Made by a program: the position numbers and the translations under genes. A stretch of 64,000 nucleotides of DNA. Source: Hypholoma sublateritium FD-334 SS-4. Taxonomy: Eukaryota > Basidiomycota > Agaricomycetes > Agaricales > Strophariaceae. The stretch lies in assembly GCA_000827495.1 (NCBI GenBank), contig KN817555.1, positions 137,928 to 201,927 on the forward strand. Direction: 5' to 3'. The notes below the pieces were generated by a model. It did no database searches, was not told the origin of the DNA, and saw only the letters and a program-made list of their open reading frames with translations. This document shows, piece by piece, positions 37,322 to 49,863 of the stretch. Within the stretch, counting starts at the first letter, position 1. Each line of letters begins with the position of its first letter.

Positions 37322-38469
37322 TCAGTACAAGGGTGCGTCGGCCAAGGTTTCAACGGATTTTTGTATCAAGTCCAAGGCCGGCTGCTGGTCCATCTCCACA
37401 GAGCTACTTCTGCGCTCCTTCAAAGTAAGCAGCCCCAGAAAAAGTGAATACCATATCCGCTTAGTCTTCTGTCGCGGGAACACGATCAACGGAGCGCCGC
37501 CGCTTTCGATGTACCCTTCCAGCATGGCGGCGGACGGCGCAGGCGGCAGGAAGAAGCTCTCGAGAAGCGGGTCGCCCCACAGGGCGTGCGCCGCGTTGGG
37601 CAGGATCGCCGCGATGCCGTGCGACTTCGTCGCGGGGTGCGACGGCAGCGCGATGTATACGTCGTCCTCCGAGCCCGTGAGCCACACGAGCGAAGGTACC
37701 TCCACATCGTCAAAGAGGAAGAACGCGATCGCGCGCGCGAGGTGGCGCCGGATGTCTGCATACGGCAGCACCACGCCGGCAACCTCTAGCTCGGCGAGTA
37801 GCGTCTCGAGGAGCAGCGCGAAGGTCTCCTGCCAGCTGTACGACGGGTCCGCTGGTTCGCCGAGCTGCGGTGCACCGAACCAGTCGTTTTGCACCCTGCT
37901 GTGCAGCTGCCCGAAGAACGCGCCGATCTGGAGATCGACGAGCGCGGCGTCCTGCGCGGTCAGCAGGCCTGACTTCCGCGCGTTGGCAAGTGAGATGAAG
38001 TTCCCGTATGTAATTGGGGACGGTGGGCAAAACAAGATGTCGTACGGCAGCAGGGTGCGGGTGGTGTCGAGAATGGGATCGGCAATAGGGATGTCGGTGT
38101 TCGAGTGGATTTGGGAGAGGAGCTTGTGCACGACAGGAAGAGCATTCGGAAAATACGAATCCAAAGGGTCTGGTACCGTTGGGCTCTTTAAGACAATAAA
38201 ACAAGAAGCAGAAGGAGCACTGTGCTCCGGAGGGGCGAGATCGACGACATATGTCCGGGCGCTGGAGGAGTAGCTAAAAAATGGTAACTGAAATTGACGA
38301 AAATGCGTACACCTGAGCGCAATACGTACCTATAGCCTATGCTATCCATCTCAGTTACTTGCCAAACTACTGGCTTCACTTGGGTTGTTATATGCTTCTC
38401 CACTATGGCGTGTGCCTGCTCCTTACTCAGAGCAAACGTAGCGGCGGCAGGAGTCGAAAACGACGACAT
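37322..38469 (-). CDS. aminoglycoside-phosphotransferase-fold protein, kinase-like
   Basis: Two exons (38330-38469, 37322-38273) give 363 residues. The N-lobe starts near FALSKEQAHAIVEKHI; the helical lobe includes LPVVHKLLSQIHSNTDIPIA, QIGAFFGQLHSRVQNDWFG and SYSWQETFALLLETLLAELE. These match the fungal APH/choline-kinase-like families that are expanded in mushrooms. The canonical catalytic loop (His-Gly-Asp-Xaa-Xaa-Xaa-Asn) and the second metal Asp are not visible; in their place stand LVWLTGSEDDVYIALP and GIAAILPNAAHALWGDPLLE. It may therefore be a pseudokinase or use an altered site. The C-terminus has FPRQKTKRIWYSLFLGLL. No substrate can be named. Confidence 0.78.
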
Positions 38470-40904
38470 CTGAACACTACGATCTCAAAAGATCAATGAC
38501 CCTAAAAGATTCTGGTCAATACAAGCGTCGGATGAAAAGGTTCTCCGATTGCGGTACAAAAAGTCAGGAGTTGTGAAAGGTTGAATAAGGGTCTAAATGA
38601 TACGAATATTTGAATACTGACTCGGAACAATATGATCTGAAGCTTGATGCAAGTGGCTGTGCAGATAAACTTCGCATTTTGAAAGGGTCACCAGAAATAG
38701 AGCTCTATAAAGTACAATCGGCTATGCAGTGATGGAAATTTCAATTTTACATGTGACTGGTGCTCCAGACCTTAATAAGTACGAGTCGCAGTACCACTAG
38801 TCATATTGAGTCTTCATGGGTTTCATTCTGTTTGTACTAAGTTTGTACGGTGGCATTTAATCAAAATCTGCGCAGTTGAGACTCGAGCTTGCCAGGCCTC
38901 TCACCGATTCTCACCGTATTGCTTCCATGAAAGCCTCGACTCGTAAAAGAAGACACACGGTCAACCCGAGTAAATTCTACTCTGAGATTAGTACAAGGTT
39001 GATGATGATCAAGGCTCAGCGCCCTGATCTCGACATTCGTCATGGTACTAGACAGACGTGAGACAAAATAACACCTCAAATGGTGTATCAGAGCTCGACG
39101 GCGATAATGAAGAATACGGTTTTCTTCCAAGGACATCCAGTGTATTATCACTACTGCGAGTCTCGATGACACTTATTGGCTTCGATTCATAGGAAGTGAA
39201 CAGATTCAAATAACCAACAAATAACCAACAAATAACCCCTTAGGCCATTTATGGTAACAATAACGCCTAATCCGACCACTATGGCGTACTAACTGTGCTA
39301 AGCGATGAAACTGCAGAATCGCATCTCTCTGTAAAGTACCCTACAGAGCTTATGCATACCTTTACTGCGGCGACGTGTTAACACTGGCAATGTGCTTTAT
39401 CTCGACGCACTAGTGAGGACTAGTAGCTGACGAGGTCAGTCAGGTGGCCCGAGTTGTTATAGGTTATCTGGTAGAGGATTATGTGACTCTCTCGCGGGCA
39501 TATTCTCCAATCCGAGTCCCTGGTAAAGGCTTGAATTACTTTGTTTGAACTCTCTGTCTGGACAATACATGAAATATTGTATGTACGCGAGGTGACGGCA
39601 ACTCTCTTCATAGCCCTTGCATGCCAACTCAATTAGTTCTACAAATTGCAGAAATGACCATGATGTAAGATTTCTCATTCGGCTGAATATTTGCAGATAA
39701 CTTGCACGCCAAGAGACAGATAAATCTGGTTCCGTTCATCCCTTGTAGCGCACACACTCAATGTCGGTATACGGCCTGTATATCCAAGGGCCAGTATTAT
39801 GGCCATCTTCAAAGCCTCAACTAACCTCCTTCTATCAAAAAATTTAAACGTCAGCAGGACCGAGAAATCAGCACTGGAAAATTCACTCGTCCGCACATGG
39901 ACGCAGTAACAATGTGACAGAATAAGATGTAAAGTACTTGTTTTATAAGCGCTAAGCGCTCAGCAGCTGAGAGATCCCTTGGAGCGACCAAATATATATA
40001 TTGAGCTAGTATCCCCCCTTTTTTTCGCTATGAAATGTATGTACTTATGAGCATTGAAAGCAGACTTAACCTTAAGCCTATTGAACGCTGGAACTCAGGG
40101 CCCGGGCCGGCCATTTATGACAATACCAGCGCCTAGTCCGGTCGTATTTAACACAAACCGTTTGATCTAGGAATATCCGAACAATACTCTAGCTTGTACT
40201 ACCACTTATTCTAAGGGTAAGGCGTTCTGCTCAGTTGTTTTGAAGAATTTTCAATTGAACCCCACGCGTGGTCAATCACTGGGGTCACGCTGGACGCCCC
40301 GACGAGGAAGGCGTACGTGCCGCAGCGCAGCCAGCCCTCGTGTCGCCACACGGATCCATCCGGCGACCAGGATGTATGCGCCGTTGCACCGAGCTCAAAT
40401 TCTGTGTCAAGGCAGTCGATATAAATAGATATGATCGGATCGACGACAGGTCACTTGAATTATCATCAGCGTCTAAAATTGCAAGATAATTCTTATGAAC
40501 CGCCAGATTGGGCACTAGTACTTTCCGAAGTAACGGTGTTTAGCTCATACTTAGCTCTGTTGCTTCAGAGCGGCGCCGGGCGAGACTCGGCGAGATGTGT
40601 CGGTGAATGGGAAAGCCGAAAGCGGCGAAGGGAACGGGAATTAATAACTGTGTGACATCACTGCCGTGCTGGATTTCGCGGTCAACGCGGGTGCGTGCTC
40701 ATCGACATCATCTAGCATTCACCAAGGGTCGAGGATGTGATACGTAATCGATTCCGGTGATTATTATCCTCCCAAAAGAGAGACAAAACTTAACTTTTGA
40801 TTTTACAAAATTGCAGTTCACTATATTTATACAAAATCTAATACCTACATAAACTTAAGGAGGCAAGTCAATCGTCCGCTAATCGCTCTGCTCTATTGAA
40901 GAAT
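38470..40904. other. 2.4-kb gene-poor stretch with diverged repeats
   Basis: No convincing gene. An 11-bp tandem repeat (AAATAACCAAC, ~2.7 copies) lies at ~39208-39236. A diverged direct repeat containing GGCCATTTATG...CGCCTA.TCCG occurs at ~39241-39275 and again at ~40108-40140. Minus-strand frames at 39420-39896 look protein-like in places but could not be assigned. Confidence 0.5.
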
Positions 40905-42478
40905 ATGTCTCCCCTTGTACAAGGTGCTAGCTCTGGATCTGATCTACAACCCACCTTCGGATCAATGTTGATTGGAGGTATGATATGATCCTCATCCTGT
41001 CGGTTTATGTGCTGATTGGATTGAACCAGTGTTTGCTGCAACACTTTTACAGGGAACATTGACAATACAGGCATGGAACTACTATGAATACTTCCCTCAT
41101 GATTCTATTACACTCAAAGCTTTAGTGAGTGGTTAGATATTATTTACTTATTTAAATAAGAAGTGCATGAATATTTTTAGTTCTAACACCTCTTCTCTGC
41201 AGGTCCTTTTCATTTGGTATGGAAAATAGGCATATATGTACCTCTATTGCTCACAATCTCTGTGGTCTTTTAGGATTCTTGATACAACACATTTAATTAT
41301 CTGCTGCCAGATAGTATATCAGTACCTGGTCACGTATTGGGGGTACCAGCCAATACTGACCGATTCAAAGTCATTGCTTCTCCTCATACACATTATTTTC
41401 GTAGGAGTGTCTAGTTTCTCTTGCCAAATGTTCTTTTTGTATCGGTACGTGTGGATACTTTGTTCAGGTTTGGGATGAATTTAGTGCTTACAAAAAGACC
41501 CACACATGATAGGATTTGGATTTTCAGTCGCAAGGGCATCCTCATATGCGGGACTATACTGTCACTTACACTTGTCAACCTCGCTCTGTATATCCAGCGC
41601 CCCTTGTCTCTCATTGTCAATAGTTCCACGATCCCACAGCTGCCTATTCACCAACTTCCCGAGATGAGAGCCATTTTTCTGACTGGTGCACTTGGTACGA
41701 AATTCACCTATCTATAAGTATAATGTCCCTGTTATTCATTTTCACTGTTTGGCTGTTCTCTAGCGGACATGATGATAGCAGCTATTATGTGCTACTACGT
41801 TCGCTTTGAAAGAAACAAGAGTGGTTTTCAAAGGTCTGTCTTATTAAACTCTAGTTACCAGTGGATACACCATGTCTATAGAAAAATTAACTACTTCTTA
41901 CTTTTAACTTACTTCTACTGTCTACAGGACAAGAACTATGCTCGGAAAGATTATCCGGTACTCTGCTGTCACGGGAATTGTAACAAGCACTGCCGAAATT
42001 GCTGCTCTCGTTTTAGTACGTTTGGCGACTCATTTAACATTACACCCACATCGATTCTAAGACTTAATGGTTCTACGAAGTTGACCGTAGTGAACAACGG
42101 CTTGTATTATGTTGTAAGAACCTTTGTATTGACTCGATATTAGGCTTGACGACTCAGATAGTTATCTGTGGTAGGCTGTTCATTTTTCCATCGGAAGGCT
42201 GTACACAAATGCTCTTCTTGCCGCGTAGGTGGAAACTCATACGCCGTTAGACCTGACTGATCACAAGATGTATTTATAGATTAAATGCTCGGAGGAAGTT
42301 TCGCGACTCGTTCGAGGAAACGAAGAGCAGTGGCACTCTGCAATTCCTAGATACTACAAGTATGGGGAGCGAGCCCCAGGATGACAGGGAAATGGTGGCG
42401 AGCTGCAGTGGTAAAGTGGTAGCGACGACTCCGAGCCAAAGTTCGTTCCAGGCACGCGTGCCAGTGCCGTCTGTTTGA
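40905..42478 (+). CDS. DUF6534 seven-helix membrane protein B
   Basis: Ten exons: 40905-40977, 41030-41124, 41203-41216, 41274-41444, 41513-41694, 41764-41833, 41928-42015, 42081-42113, 42175-42224, 42280-42478. They give 324 residues. Landmarks follow the paralogue at 32-33.7 kb: TIQAWNYYEYFPHDSITLKA, LFIWILDTTHLIICCQIVYQ, YLVTYWG, RIWIFSRK, ADMMIAAIMCYYVRF, GLYYV, SIGRLYTNALLAALNARRK. Four internal exons (95, 14, 88 and 33 nt) and the 50-nt exon have exactly the same length in both genes. No damage is seen. Function unknown. Confidence 0.87.
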
Positions 42479-42826
42479 TTATTGAACAATTATTGAAGTT
42501 GCAAATGGCTGGGCTCTGACTCGCAGATTCGAGAGATTAGTGTCAGCACCGTCAGGTATAGTACTGTTTACTGTGTGATCGAATACGGGTACTATTAGTA
42601 TTGATTTGGTGAAGAATGGGGAGAAATTAAGAGCCTTCAAGTAATCAATTACCCCGACTCGGACGAGTCTTCCCGGCGCTCCCGGCCCGGCGCCCATAAA
42701 ACGTTCAATCCAATCCTCATCATCACCCTAACTTACGACCAAATATCTATCGTTTAACAAATCAAACTCCAACCATACAATCTTGATTAAAGGCCGAGCC
42801 ATATCAAGCTCAAACTGCTGGCAATA
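42479..42826. other. intergenic, MED8 promoter region
   Basis: No coding signal seen. Confidence 0.6.
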
Positions 42827-43777
42827 ATGGCCAGTGGATCGCAACAGCTTGGACCTCCTCCAGGGATGACGGTGCTCCCAAGGCCTGCCCTGCCTACCGC
42901 ACAGCTGGAATCCTTGAAGTTTAAGGCCAACCAGATAATAGACTCTATATACTCTCTACAGCGAACAATCGAATCAGGAAGATACCCCAACACCATGGCT
43001 GCATGGCCTGACATTCTGTCGAAGTACAATATCCTCCTTTCTCAGACCCACAACTTTTCGAACGCGCTCGTCAACCCATTTCCAACCCCAGGTGCGAACA
43101 CCCGGCAGCTGCAGCAGAATATCTACGAGCGCATCGCACTGCACCCGAGCATGGCGCTGCTCGACCCGCAGCTCGATGGCGAGGTCATCCCGCTCCTGCG
43201 CAACCAACAGACTACCGACGTATTGCGCACAGAAAACGATACCGTCAAGCGACTCGCGGAGCACATGAGCACGCGTGGCTCCCTGGGCGTTTTAGGCATC
43301 ACGCCGCCGCCCGCGCTGCCAGGCGTGTTCGGGGCTCCGCGCAAACCAGAGTATGAGGATGTGCTCCAGGAATGCGCCGAGATCCGAGGGGCCCATGATC
43401 GGCGGGTTGAGCGGGCGGTACGTGCAGTGACGATGCTGCGGGAGAAATTTGACTGGAAGCAGCGCGTTGAGGTTGAGGTTGAGGAGCCCGAAGAGCTGGA
43501 CTGGGATCCTAGGCTAGGTCAACGCACCTCAGTAAATGCCGAGGGGTTGGAAGGCATCCCTGGTGCTCATATGGATGACGCAGGGTTAGAGTCGGACAGT
43601 GAGGACGATGACAATGACGACGAGGGAGCAGACGGGCAGCGTGCTGGAGGTGGCAATGGCGAAACCATGGGCAGCAGCGACGAAGATGAATTCAACGTTG
43701 AAGGCGCGCTGTTCAATGGCGATATCACCTCCCCGGTAGATATGTTCTCAGTACCAGGATCTGCTCCAGACACTTGA
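42827..43777 (+). CDS. MED8: Mediator complex subunit 8
   Basis: A single exon encodes 316 residues. The conserved Med8 region is at ~25-150: LESLKFKANQIIDSIYSLQR, MAAWPDILSKYNILLSQTHN, FSNALVNPFPTPG, LDPQLDGEVIPLLRNQQTTD. A coiled segment with a conserved WKQR follows (~185-225), then a long acidic tail (SDSEDDDNDDEGADG). Med8 is part of the Mediator head module that bridges activators and RNA polymerase II. The start Met directly precedes a Pro-rich leader that is normal for fungi. High confidence. Confidence 0.93.
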   Translation: MASGSQQLGPPPGMTVLPRPALPTAQLESLKFKANQIIDSIYSLQRTIESGRYPNTMAAWPDILSKYNILLSQTHNFSNALVNPFPTPGANTRQLQQNIYERIALHPSMALLDPQLDGEVIPLLRNQQTTDVLRTENDTVKRLAEHMSTRGSLGVLGITPPPALPGVFGAPRKPEYEDVLQECAEIRGAHDRRVERAVRAVTMLREKFDWKQRVEVEVEEPEELDWDPRLGQRTSVNAEGLEGIPGAHMDDAGLESDSEDDDNDDEGADGQRAGGGNGETMGSSDEDEFNVEGALFNGDITSPVDMFSVPGSAPDT

Positions 43778-44275
43778 TATTTCATTCCTTTCTAAGCCAT
43801 CCAATAGACTACATCTCTCTCTAAACTTCGAGGGTCTTCAATAGCAATATTGACTTGGAACTCGCAATCTGGAGATGAACTTCTCATCACCTCGCGGTCT
43901 TTTGGTCTTCGCCGTCGTGCGGTCCAAATTAGCTCCCTGCTGGCTTTATCCATCAGCCTACCTCATTATTCGATTTTTTTCGCCGCCTGTCAAGATTCAT
44001 ACGATTTTGTTATCTCATGAAGAAGCCTCGTTGTGTCACGACGGAACCATTGATCCAGCCTCACCAAACGAAGCCTCTCGAGTGGAGGGTTAACGCTGAA
44101 ATTGTTTTCGGGCACCCACCTAGAGACTTTCAATCAGTTATCGAGATCCAAATTCACCGTCGCGTCAATCAAGATTTGGCCCTACTAGCATGACAGGGGA
44201 TCGACGGACAGATGTTATCTGGTCTGAGAAGGGGACGAACATACTACCCTCCGAATCAGCCTTCCATCGAATCCA
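43778..44275. other. convergent gap between MED8 and lactonase gene
   Basis: No coding signal seen. Confidence 0.6.
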
Positions 44276-45901
44276 TTACGGGAAGCTAACTTTGGTCGCC
44301 TTCGCCGCGATCATGGCCACAAATATACTTGTTTCCCCCATGATCACAAGGCGACCATCGCCCGCGAATACCATGTTAGCAGTGACGCTCCCTATGAAAA
44401 ATTTGCCGAGGAGGGTTCCGGTAGGAGACCAAACGTGGGTGCCGTCGCCGCAGCCTGAGTACACGTTTCCTGCGGCATCGAGCTGCACCCCGTCTGGGAT
44501 CCCGGCGTCGGTGTAAGCAAAAATACGTCTATTCACGAATTCCTGGGTATCTGGGTCGACGTCGAATTTGTAACTGATATACAGATGCAGGTTATGGGGC
44601 AATGGGCGGAAGCAGAGATAAAACTCTTACATGGTAGCAGGTAGCGTGAGGTCATTTCCTAGCAAGCCCGCATTGGCCCCTGTATCAGTCCTAGCGGTAG
44701 ATTGTGACAATCGTAAGTGTCAATGTAAAGGCGCCTGGCGAACCATAGCCTCAGCCTTCTACTCACACATATGCAGTCTTTCCGTCTGCGGTAAATGCAA
44801 TCCCATTGCATTTATTAAAGTCCGTGGCTACGACTCTGACTTCGCCCGTGGCAGGATCAAAGCGATAGACCTGATTTGGCAGAATTGGCGGGGGACGGAA
44901 GTCAAGAAGGGAGCCGTAGCTGGACAAGGAAAATAAATTAAAATTCCAGAAAACATGTTGGAGGTAATTTTTTTGCACGTACGTGACGTCGGTGAAGAAA
45001 AACGCGCCGGTCGTGGGATGTATTTTGATGTCGTTCAGCGAATTAAACTGCCGCCCGAAGAAATTGTTCAGTAGCACCGTGACATTGTTCGGTGCCTTCG
45101 GATTCACAAGCGCAATGGAGGGAGGCAGCGGCCCGCGCCCAGAGGTGATGAGAACTAAGGAACCCTTGTATGGCCCCGTGCCCCCATTCGTCATCTGGAT
45201 CGTGTTGGGAAGAGCGAGCTGGCATGGGAGCGAGAAGTAAGCTGCTGTGAACAAATATCCACTCATGACCGTCAAGATTGTATCGATCCCGAAAACCCCA
45301 CTCCGCAGCCACCACTTTGGACAGAGCGGCGCGCCGCGCGAAGGCTTCTGTCAACTGAATACTACTTACCTCGACTATTGGTACCTGGAACGATCGACTA
45401 GTGTCTCCCGGTCTCAGAGTAGCGAATGCTGCATTGACGGCTTGCATGTTGATTTTGCCTACTTTATTATTGCTATTCAGACCACTGTCCCCGAGCGGAC
45501 CTCCATCATTGCTGGCAAAGAATACCTCGTCTGTTTCTGGGACATAAACCGGAGCTTCATGGGCGAACGCAAAAGTTGCATTCGAAGCGACTTGGTGGAA
45601 CGAGGGATTAGGCCCGAGGATAGTTAGGAATCCAGGATCGAATATTTGGAAAAAGGGCGGTGTGGCTGAAGTAGGGTTGAAGAATTGGGTGAACGAATCA
45701 TTACGAAAAGGGCCATTAGGGTCCAGCACCGCAAATGATAGGGGGTCAGCAAGCTAGATGCTCTTGGTCAACTATTCCTATTTGAAAAGTCCAAGTGGGT
45801 TTACCCACCACAGATTGCGGAGGGAGTTGCTGAGATGCGGAGGTAGCGAATTTACAGGAGTATAACAAAACGAGAATGGCCCCTGAAAAAGCGAACCGCA
45901 T
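44276..45901 (-). CDS. secreted SMP-30/gluconolactonase-like beta-propeller enzyme
   Basis: Six exons: 45809-45901, 45370-45753, 44983-45218, 44767-44919, 44631-44690, 44276-44573. They give 407 residues. The first ~22 residues are a signal peptide (MRFAFSGAILVLLYSCKFAT). Conserved propeller blocks: HEAPVYVPETDEVFFASNDG, PNTIQMTNGGTGPY, FNSLNDIKIHPTTGAFFFTD, PNQVYRFDPATGEVRVVA, KCNGIAFTADGKTAYV, IPDGVQLDAAGNVYSGCGDG. The acid and Asn/Asp metal ligands expected of the calcium-dependent lactonase/phosphotriesterase family appear present. It probably opens sugar or aromatic lactones outside the cell. The junction between exons 2 and 3 is the weakest: the intron chosen is 151 bp, longer than all others here, and an extra small exon may be missed. 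Confidence 0.86.
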
Positions 45902-48261
45902 GATGGATGGAGGCAAAAGCAGGTTTGGAAAAGGTTTGGATCGTTTCAAATCATGTTATTGAAGCTTCGCTGTATTATACCATTTTGCTTCGGTTAAACA
46001 TAGGTCAAGGCTGAGCTTCGACTCGAATAATATCCTGGTCAGCCGCCACACATCGTCAAACTATGACGACGGCTTGGGTACATTAAGATAAAAGGAGGTG
46101 AATTAGGAAGGGCGCTCCTACAGAGAAGAAAAAGAAGAAAGCTCACCTGATGCATGACACTGTCATTGTAATACTTCCCTTACTGCATTTCTGTCTGCTT
46201 TAAACGCACTTAAACCCATCTTTTGGGGCGGCGGCGTCACTGCGCGAGATCATAGCGGCCAAGCTCTGTGTTGAGGTACCTTGACGTCGTTTATCAAGTT
46301 ATGCTGCCAGGCGCAGCTGTCCGGAAGCACAAGGTGTATGCGGTGGGGGCTTGTGGGCGACGGCCCGTGGCCGGCCGCAGAGGACGAGTGCAGCCCCGTG
46401 CCGCTTGTTTGCTGCTCTCACTTTGCTGGGAGAGAGGCGACCATAAAAATGGCGATAACGGGGATGAGAAGTCGACGCATGAAATGGTATACGTTTCGGG
46501 GGTTGAGTAGCTCAGCCGACATTGACATCTGCCCGCGTGAATAAAGATACGCACCCGAATGACTGCAACGTGTAAGGGTGAACGATTGACCCCCAATTGA
46601 TTGATATTAATTGTGTTCGAATGGCGTTCGTATTAGGTTTTTGCGGATAGTTTCATTTCTGATATTCGGAGGGTTACGTGACTGCGTCGCTCAGAGTAGC
46701 GCTGTTCTTTCGATGATGCAGTTGGAAGGCCAAACACCCTTCAGAGGGAACGTTCACTGTAAAGACGAATATCCTGTCAATGCGAAGCACATGAAGGTAA
46801 TTGGCTACATACCTTATAAACTTGGGGAGTAGCTTCGTCGTTGCATTGCCGTGTACAGAGGTAAACGTGCGCAACGTTAAAACGTTAGCCATCGAAGAAC
46901 ATTGGACGTTGCGTTGACCATTGAATGCAAAGGCTCAGAACGACAGTGCTCATAGTACAGTGTCGTCAAGCCCCTTATTCGAACAAAATCAAAGGCCTGG
47001 TAAGGCGATTCTTTTGGAACGCGTACATCTGCGTACATTCTTCGAATTGTTCTCTTGCAGGATATTTCTGTTGGCTTTCCGAGGTTGCGCACTGATAAAC
47101 GCCAGTTTCACCTTTACACAAAAGCGTCTCCCTATGTGCCGAGAAAGTTGGTACTCATCGAACTTGTGGATCTTCAGTTGACTATTTCGTCCTAGTGAGC
47201 CGCATATTTTTATCGTATGTTGTGGGGGAAGCAAAGGGCCGTGAGAATCGAGCCCAACTTCTGTCACGATCTTTCCCATGCTTGCATGGTCGGACGTCCT
47301 GACCGCCGGCAGACTTATTCTTGATCTTGCTCCATATCGTAATCACTCGGCGGCGGTTATCTTGTGTCTATTTCTCTGGGTTGTGGAGTCTTCGTCTGCC
47401 AGTGGCAGCGGCATAGAGTGGACTCCATGCAGCTGTTGTCTCACATATCAAAATTACATGGATGACATACAACGGTCGCTGAACGGATTATATGTTTCTC
47501 GACCAGCGGTGGGAAAGCGCAACACCTCGAGGTGGACATCTCGATAGTCTTGGAAAACAAAGCCCCCTCAAGGCGTTCTGGATGGCAGCCAAATCTTGAT
47601 GGAAGATGGGTGACGTTTATACCTCGTGGAACGGACAGGAAGCGCGCAGGTCATTAGGTTCTGGAAGGGAGTTAACCTCGGTTTTTGACACGTCTAATCC
47701 GAAAGCTTGAACATCCGCACGGTGAGTATCAGTACCTCCTAAAAGGCGTTGTTTGGAAACTGATTCGTGGACTTTTCTTTTGGCCAGTAAACTTAGCTAT
47801 TAACATCGGGACATCATAGTACTATCCCGTCGTGTCTTTTTCCATCATTGCTGCCGCAGCCTCGTGTTGAAGATTCCCGCCTACGATTTGTGACCCTTTT
47901 CACGGGAACAACTTACTCACAGCACTTAGTATACATCGCTCCTTGTACTGACACCACATCTCAAGCGACAGGCCCCCATCGTAGTCCCAAGATCGCTCTG
48001 CTCTCCAACGCTAGTGCCTCTCCTGTTCAAGAGGCACTGCCTTTCTATAAACAGACGCAAGGCGTAAATAGGAACCCAGCGATCCTGGAGAGAATCTTGG
48101 TCCCAATCGTTCCTATTTCGTTCTCATTTCAAACTTAAAAGAGGGAACAACGGCGGTTTGCGTGGGATTCAGCGCCAAGGTTCTATCCTCTTCTTGCGCA
48201 CATTAGCTGGGGACGACATTTATCCGCGCTACGCTCGATATTACTGCTCTTTCTTTGAACG
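45902..48261. other. 2.4-kb gene-poor stretch
   Basis: Several 70-100-codon frames on both strands have no recognised domain. A cluster of AACGTT-like sequence lies at ~46872-46918. Confidence 0.5.
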
Positions 48262-49771
48262 ATGGGAGCGTCATTGGCAAGTAATTTTCCGCCTACAAAA
48301 GGGATACGATGGTTCAATCTTTTGGTCCTCATCACCGCACCTCTCGTCGCGTGTTATGGATTTTGGGCTACCAGTTTGCAATGGAACACGGGGATTTTCT
48401 CAGTAATGTATTATATATTCTCAATGCTAGGTGAGGGGGAATGTCCATTTCGATTAGGCTTGTCATTGACATACGATACTAGGCATCACTGCAGGTCAGT
48501 CATTCCGATGAACCACCCTGCCACTTTCATTTACCAGTATGAGAAGGATACCATCGACTGTGGTCACACCGCTCATATAACGCGTCATTCCCTCTGCAGA
48601 TCTTCCTGCTGGCGGGGGGGACAAGTGCCGTCCAAGGTTCGTGTTACTGGTGGGCAAGAGCTCATCGCTCGCACCACCGGCATACCGATACCGACCTAGA
48701 CCCGTACAATGCGAACCGCGGGTTGCTGTGGACCCACATTGGCTGGATGATCTTCCGGTCGGGACTGCGTTCCGGGCCTGCTGACGTGTCCGACTTGCGC
48801 CAGGACCCGCTGCTTCAGTGGCAACATAGGCATTACTTCCTCCTGCTCGTGATATTCGGGTGCTTGCTCCCTTCGGTAATCCCGGGTCTCCTATTTAACG
48901 ATTGGATAGGCGGAATCTGCTTCGCAGGAGCGCTGCGTCTGACTATTGCTCACCACGTCAGTCCTGACTCCACTTCAGGCATAACGTTACATGCTGAGCC
49001 TTTCCACATTCGCAGAGCACCTTCTGCATTAATTCCATCGCACATTGGCTTGGTGACGCGCCGTACGACGATGCTCAGACGCCGCGCGACCACCTGCTCT
49101 CCGCGATACTAACAATGGGCGAGGGCTACCATAACTTCCACCACCAATTCCCGATGGACTACCGCAACGCGGTGCGGTGGTACCAGTATGACCCGACGAA
49201 GTGGTTCATCGCGCTCTGTGCGCGTGCTCGGCTCGCGAACCACCTTCGCGTGTTCCCGCGCAACGAGATCGCGAAGGGGCACCTGGCAATGGAGCTGAAG
49301 CGGCTCAAGGCCACGCAGGACACGCTCGCATGGCCGCCGCCGCGTGCCGCACTCCCCGTCGTCTCGTGGGCTACATGTTCGCGCGCCTGCTGTCTTCCTG
49401 TCTCCTGCGCTATTAACGGTATACTTTAGTCCAGACTGAGGCCCGAACGCGGCCGCTTGTGCTCATAGCCGGGTACATCCATGATGTGTCGACGTTCGTT
49501 GACCAGCACCCGGGGGGCAAACACTATCTTATCGGCAATGCCGGCCGGGAGGCGACGGCGTCGTTCTTCGGCGGTGTGTACGCCCACTCAAACGCAGCCC
49601 ATAATGTATGTCTGCTTAGCTGCTGTGAGCCCGCCCGCTGACCGCCCACTGACTGGTCATAAGCTTTTGTCGATGCTTCGTGTAGGAATCCTAGATGGGG
49701 GCGTGGAAAATGTCACGGACACCTCAAAGCCTGTTCAGAAGCTGTATGTTGCTGAAGAGAGTCTCTACTAG
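48262..49771 (+). CDS. acyl-CoA delta-9 desaturase with C-terminal cytochrome b5 domain
   Basis: Six exons (48262-48430, 48483-48494, 48547-48956, 49016-49376, 49430-49605, 49664-49771) give 411 residues. The three histidine boxes are intact: HRLWSHR, HRSHH and HNFHH. Surrounding blocks (DTDLDPYNANRGLLWTHIGW, MGEGYHNFHHQFPMDYRN, VRWYQYDPTKWFI) are those of fungal Ole1-type enzymes. The C-terminus is a cytochrome b5 module with heme ligands in DQHPGGKHYL and AHSNAAHN. The enzyme is an ER membrane di-iron oxidase inserting a double bond into acyl-CoA. The second exon is only 12 nt, and the correct third acceptor (GAGAAG) is needed to keep the first His box. The N-terminus is shorter than in housekeeping Ole1, so it may be an accessory paralogue. 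Confidence 0.9.
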
Positions 49772-49863
49772 ACACTTCCATTTCTTTTTAGACGCTTATG
49801 CCTAAATTATTTAAAGAGAACAAAAACAGCGACATGTCATTTAAATCTTGTTTATTAAGATGT

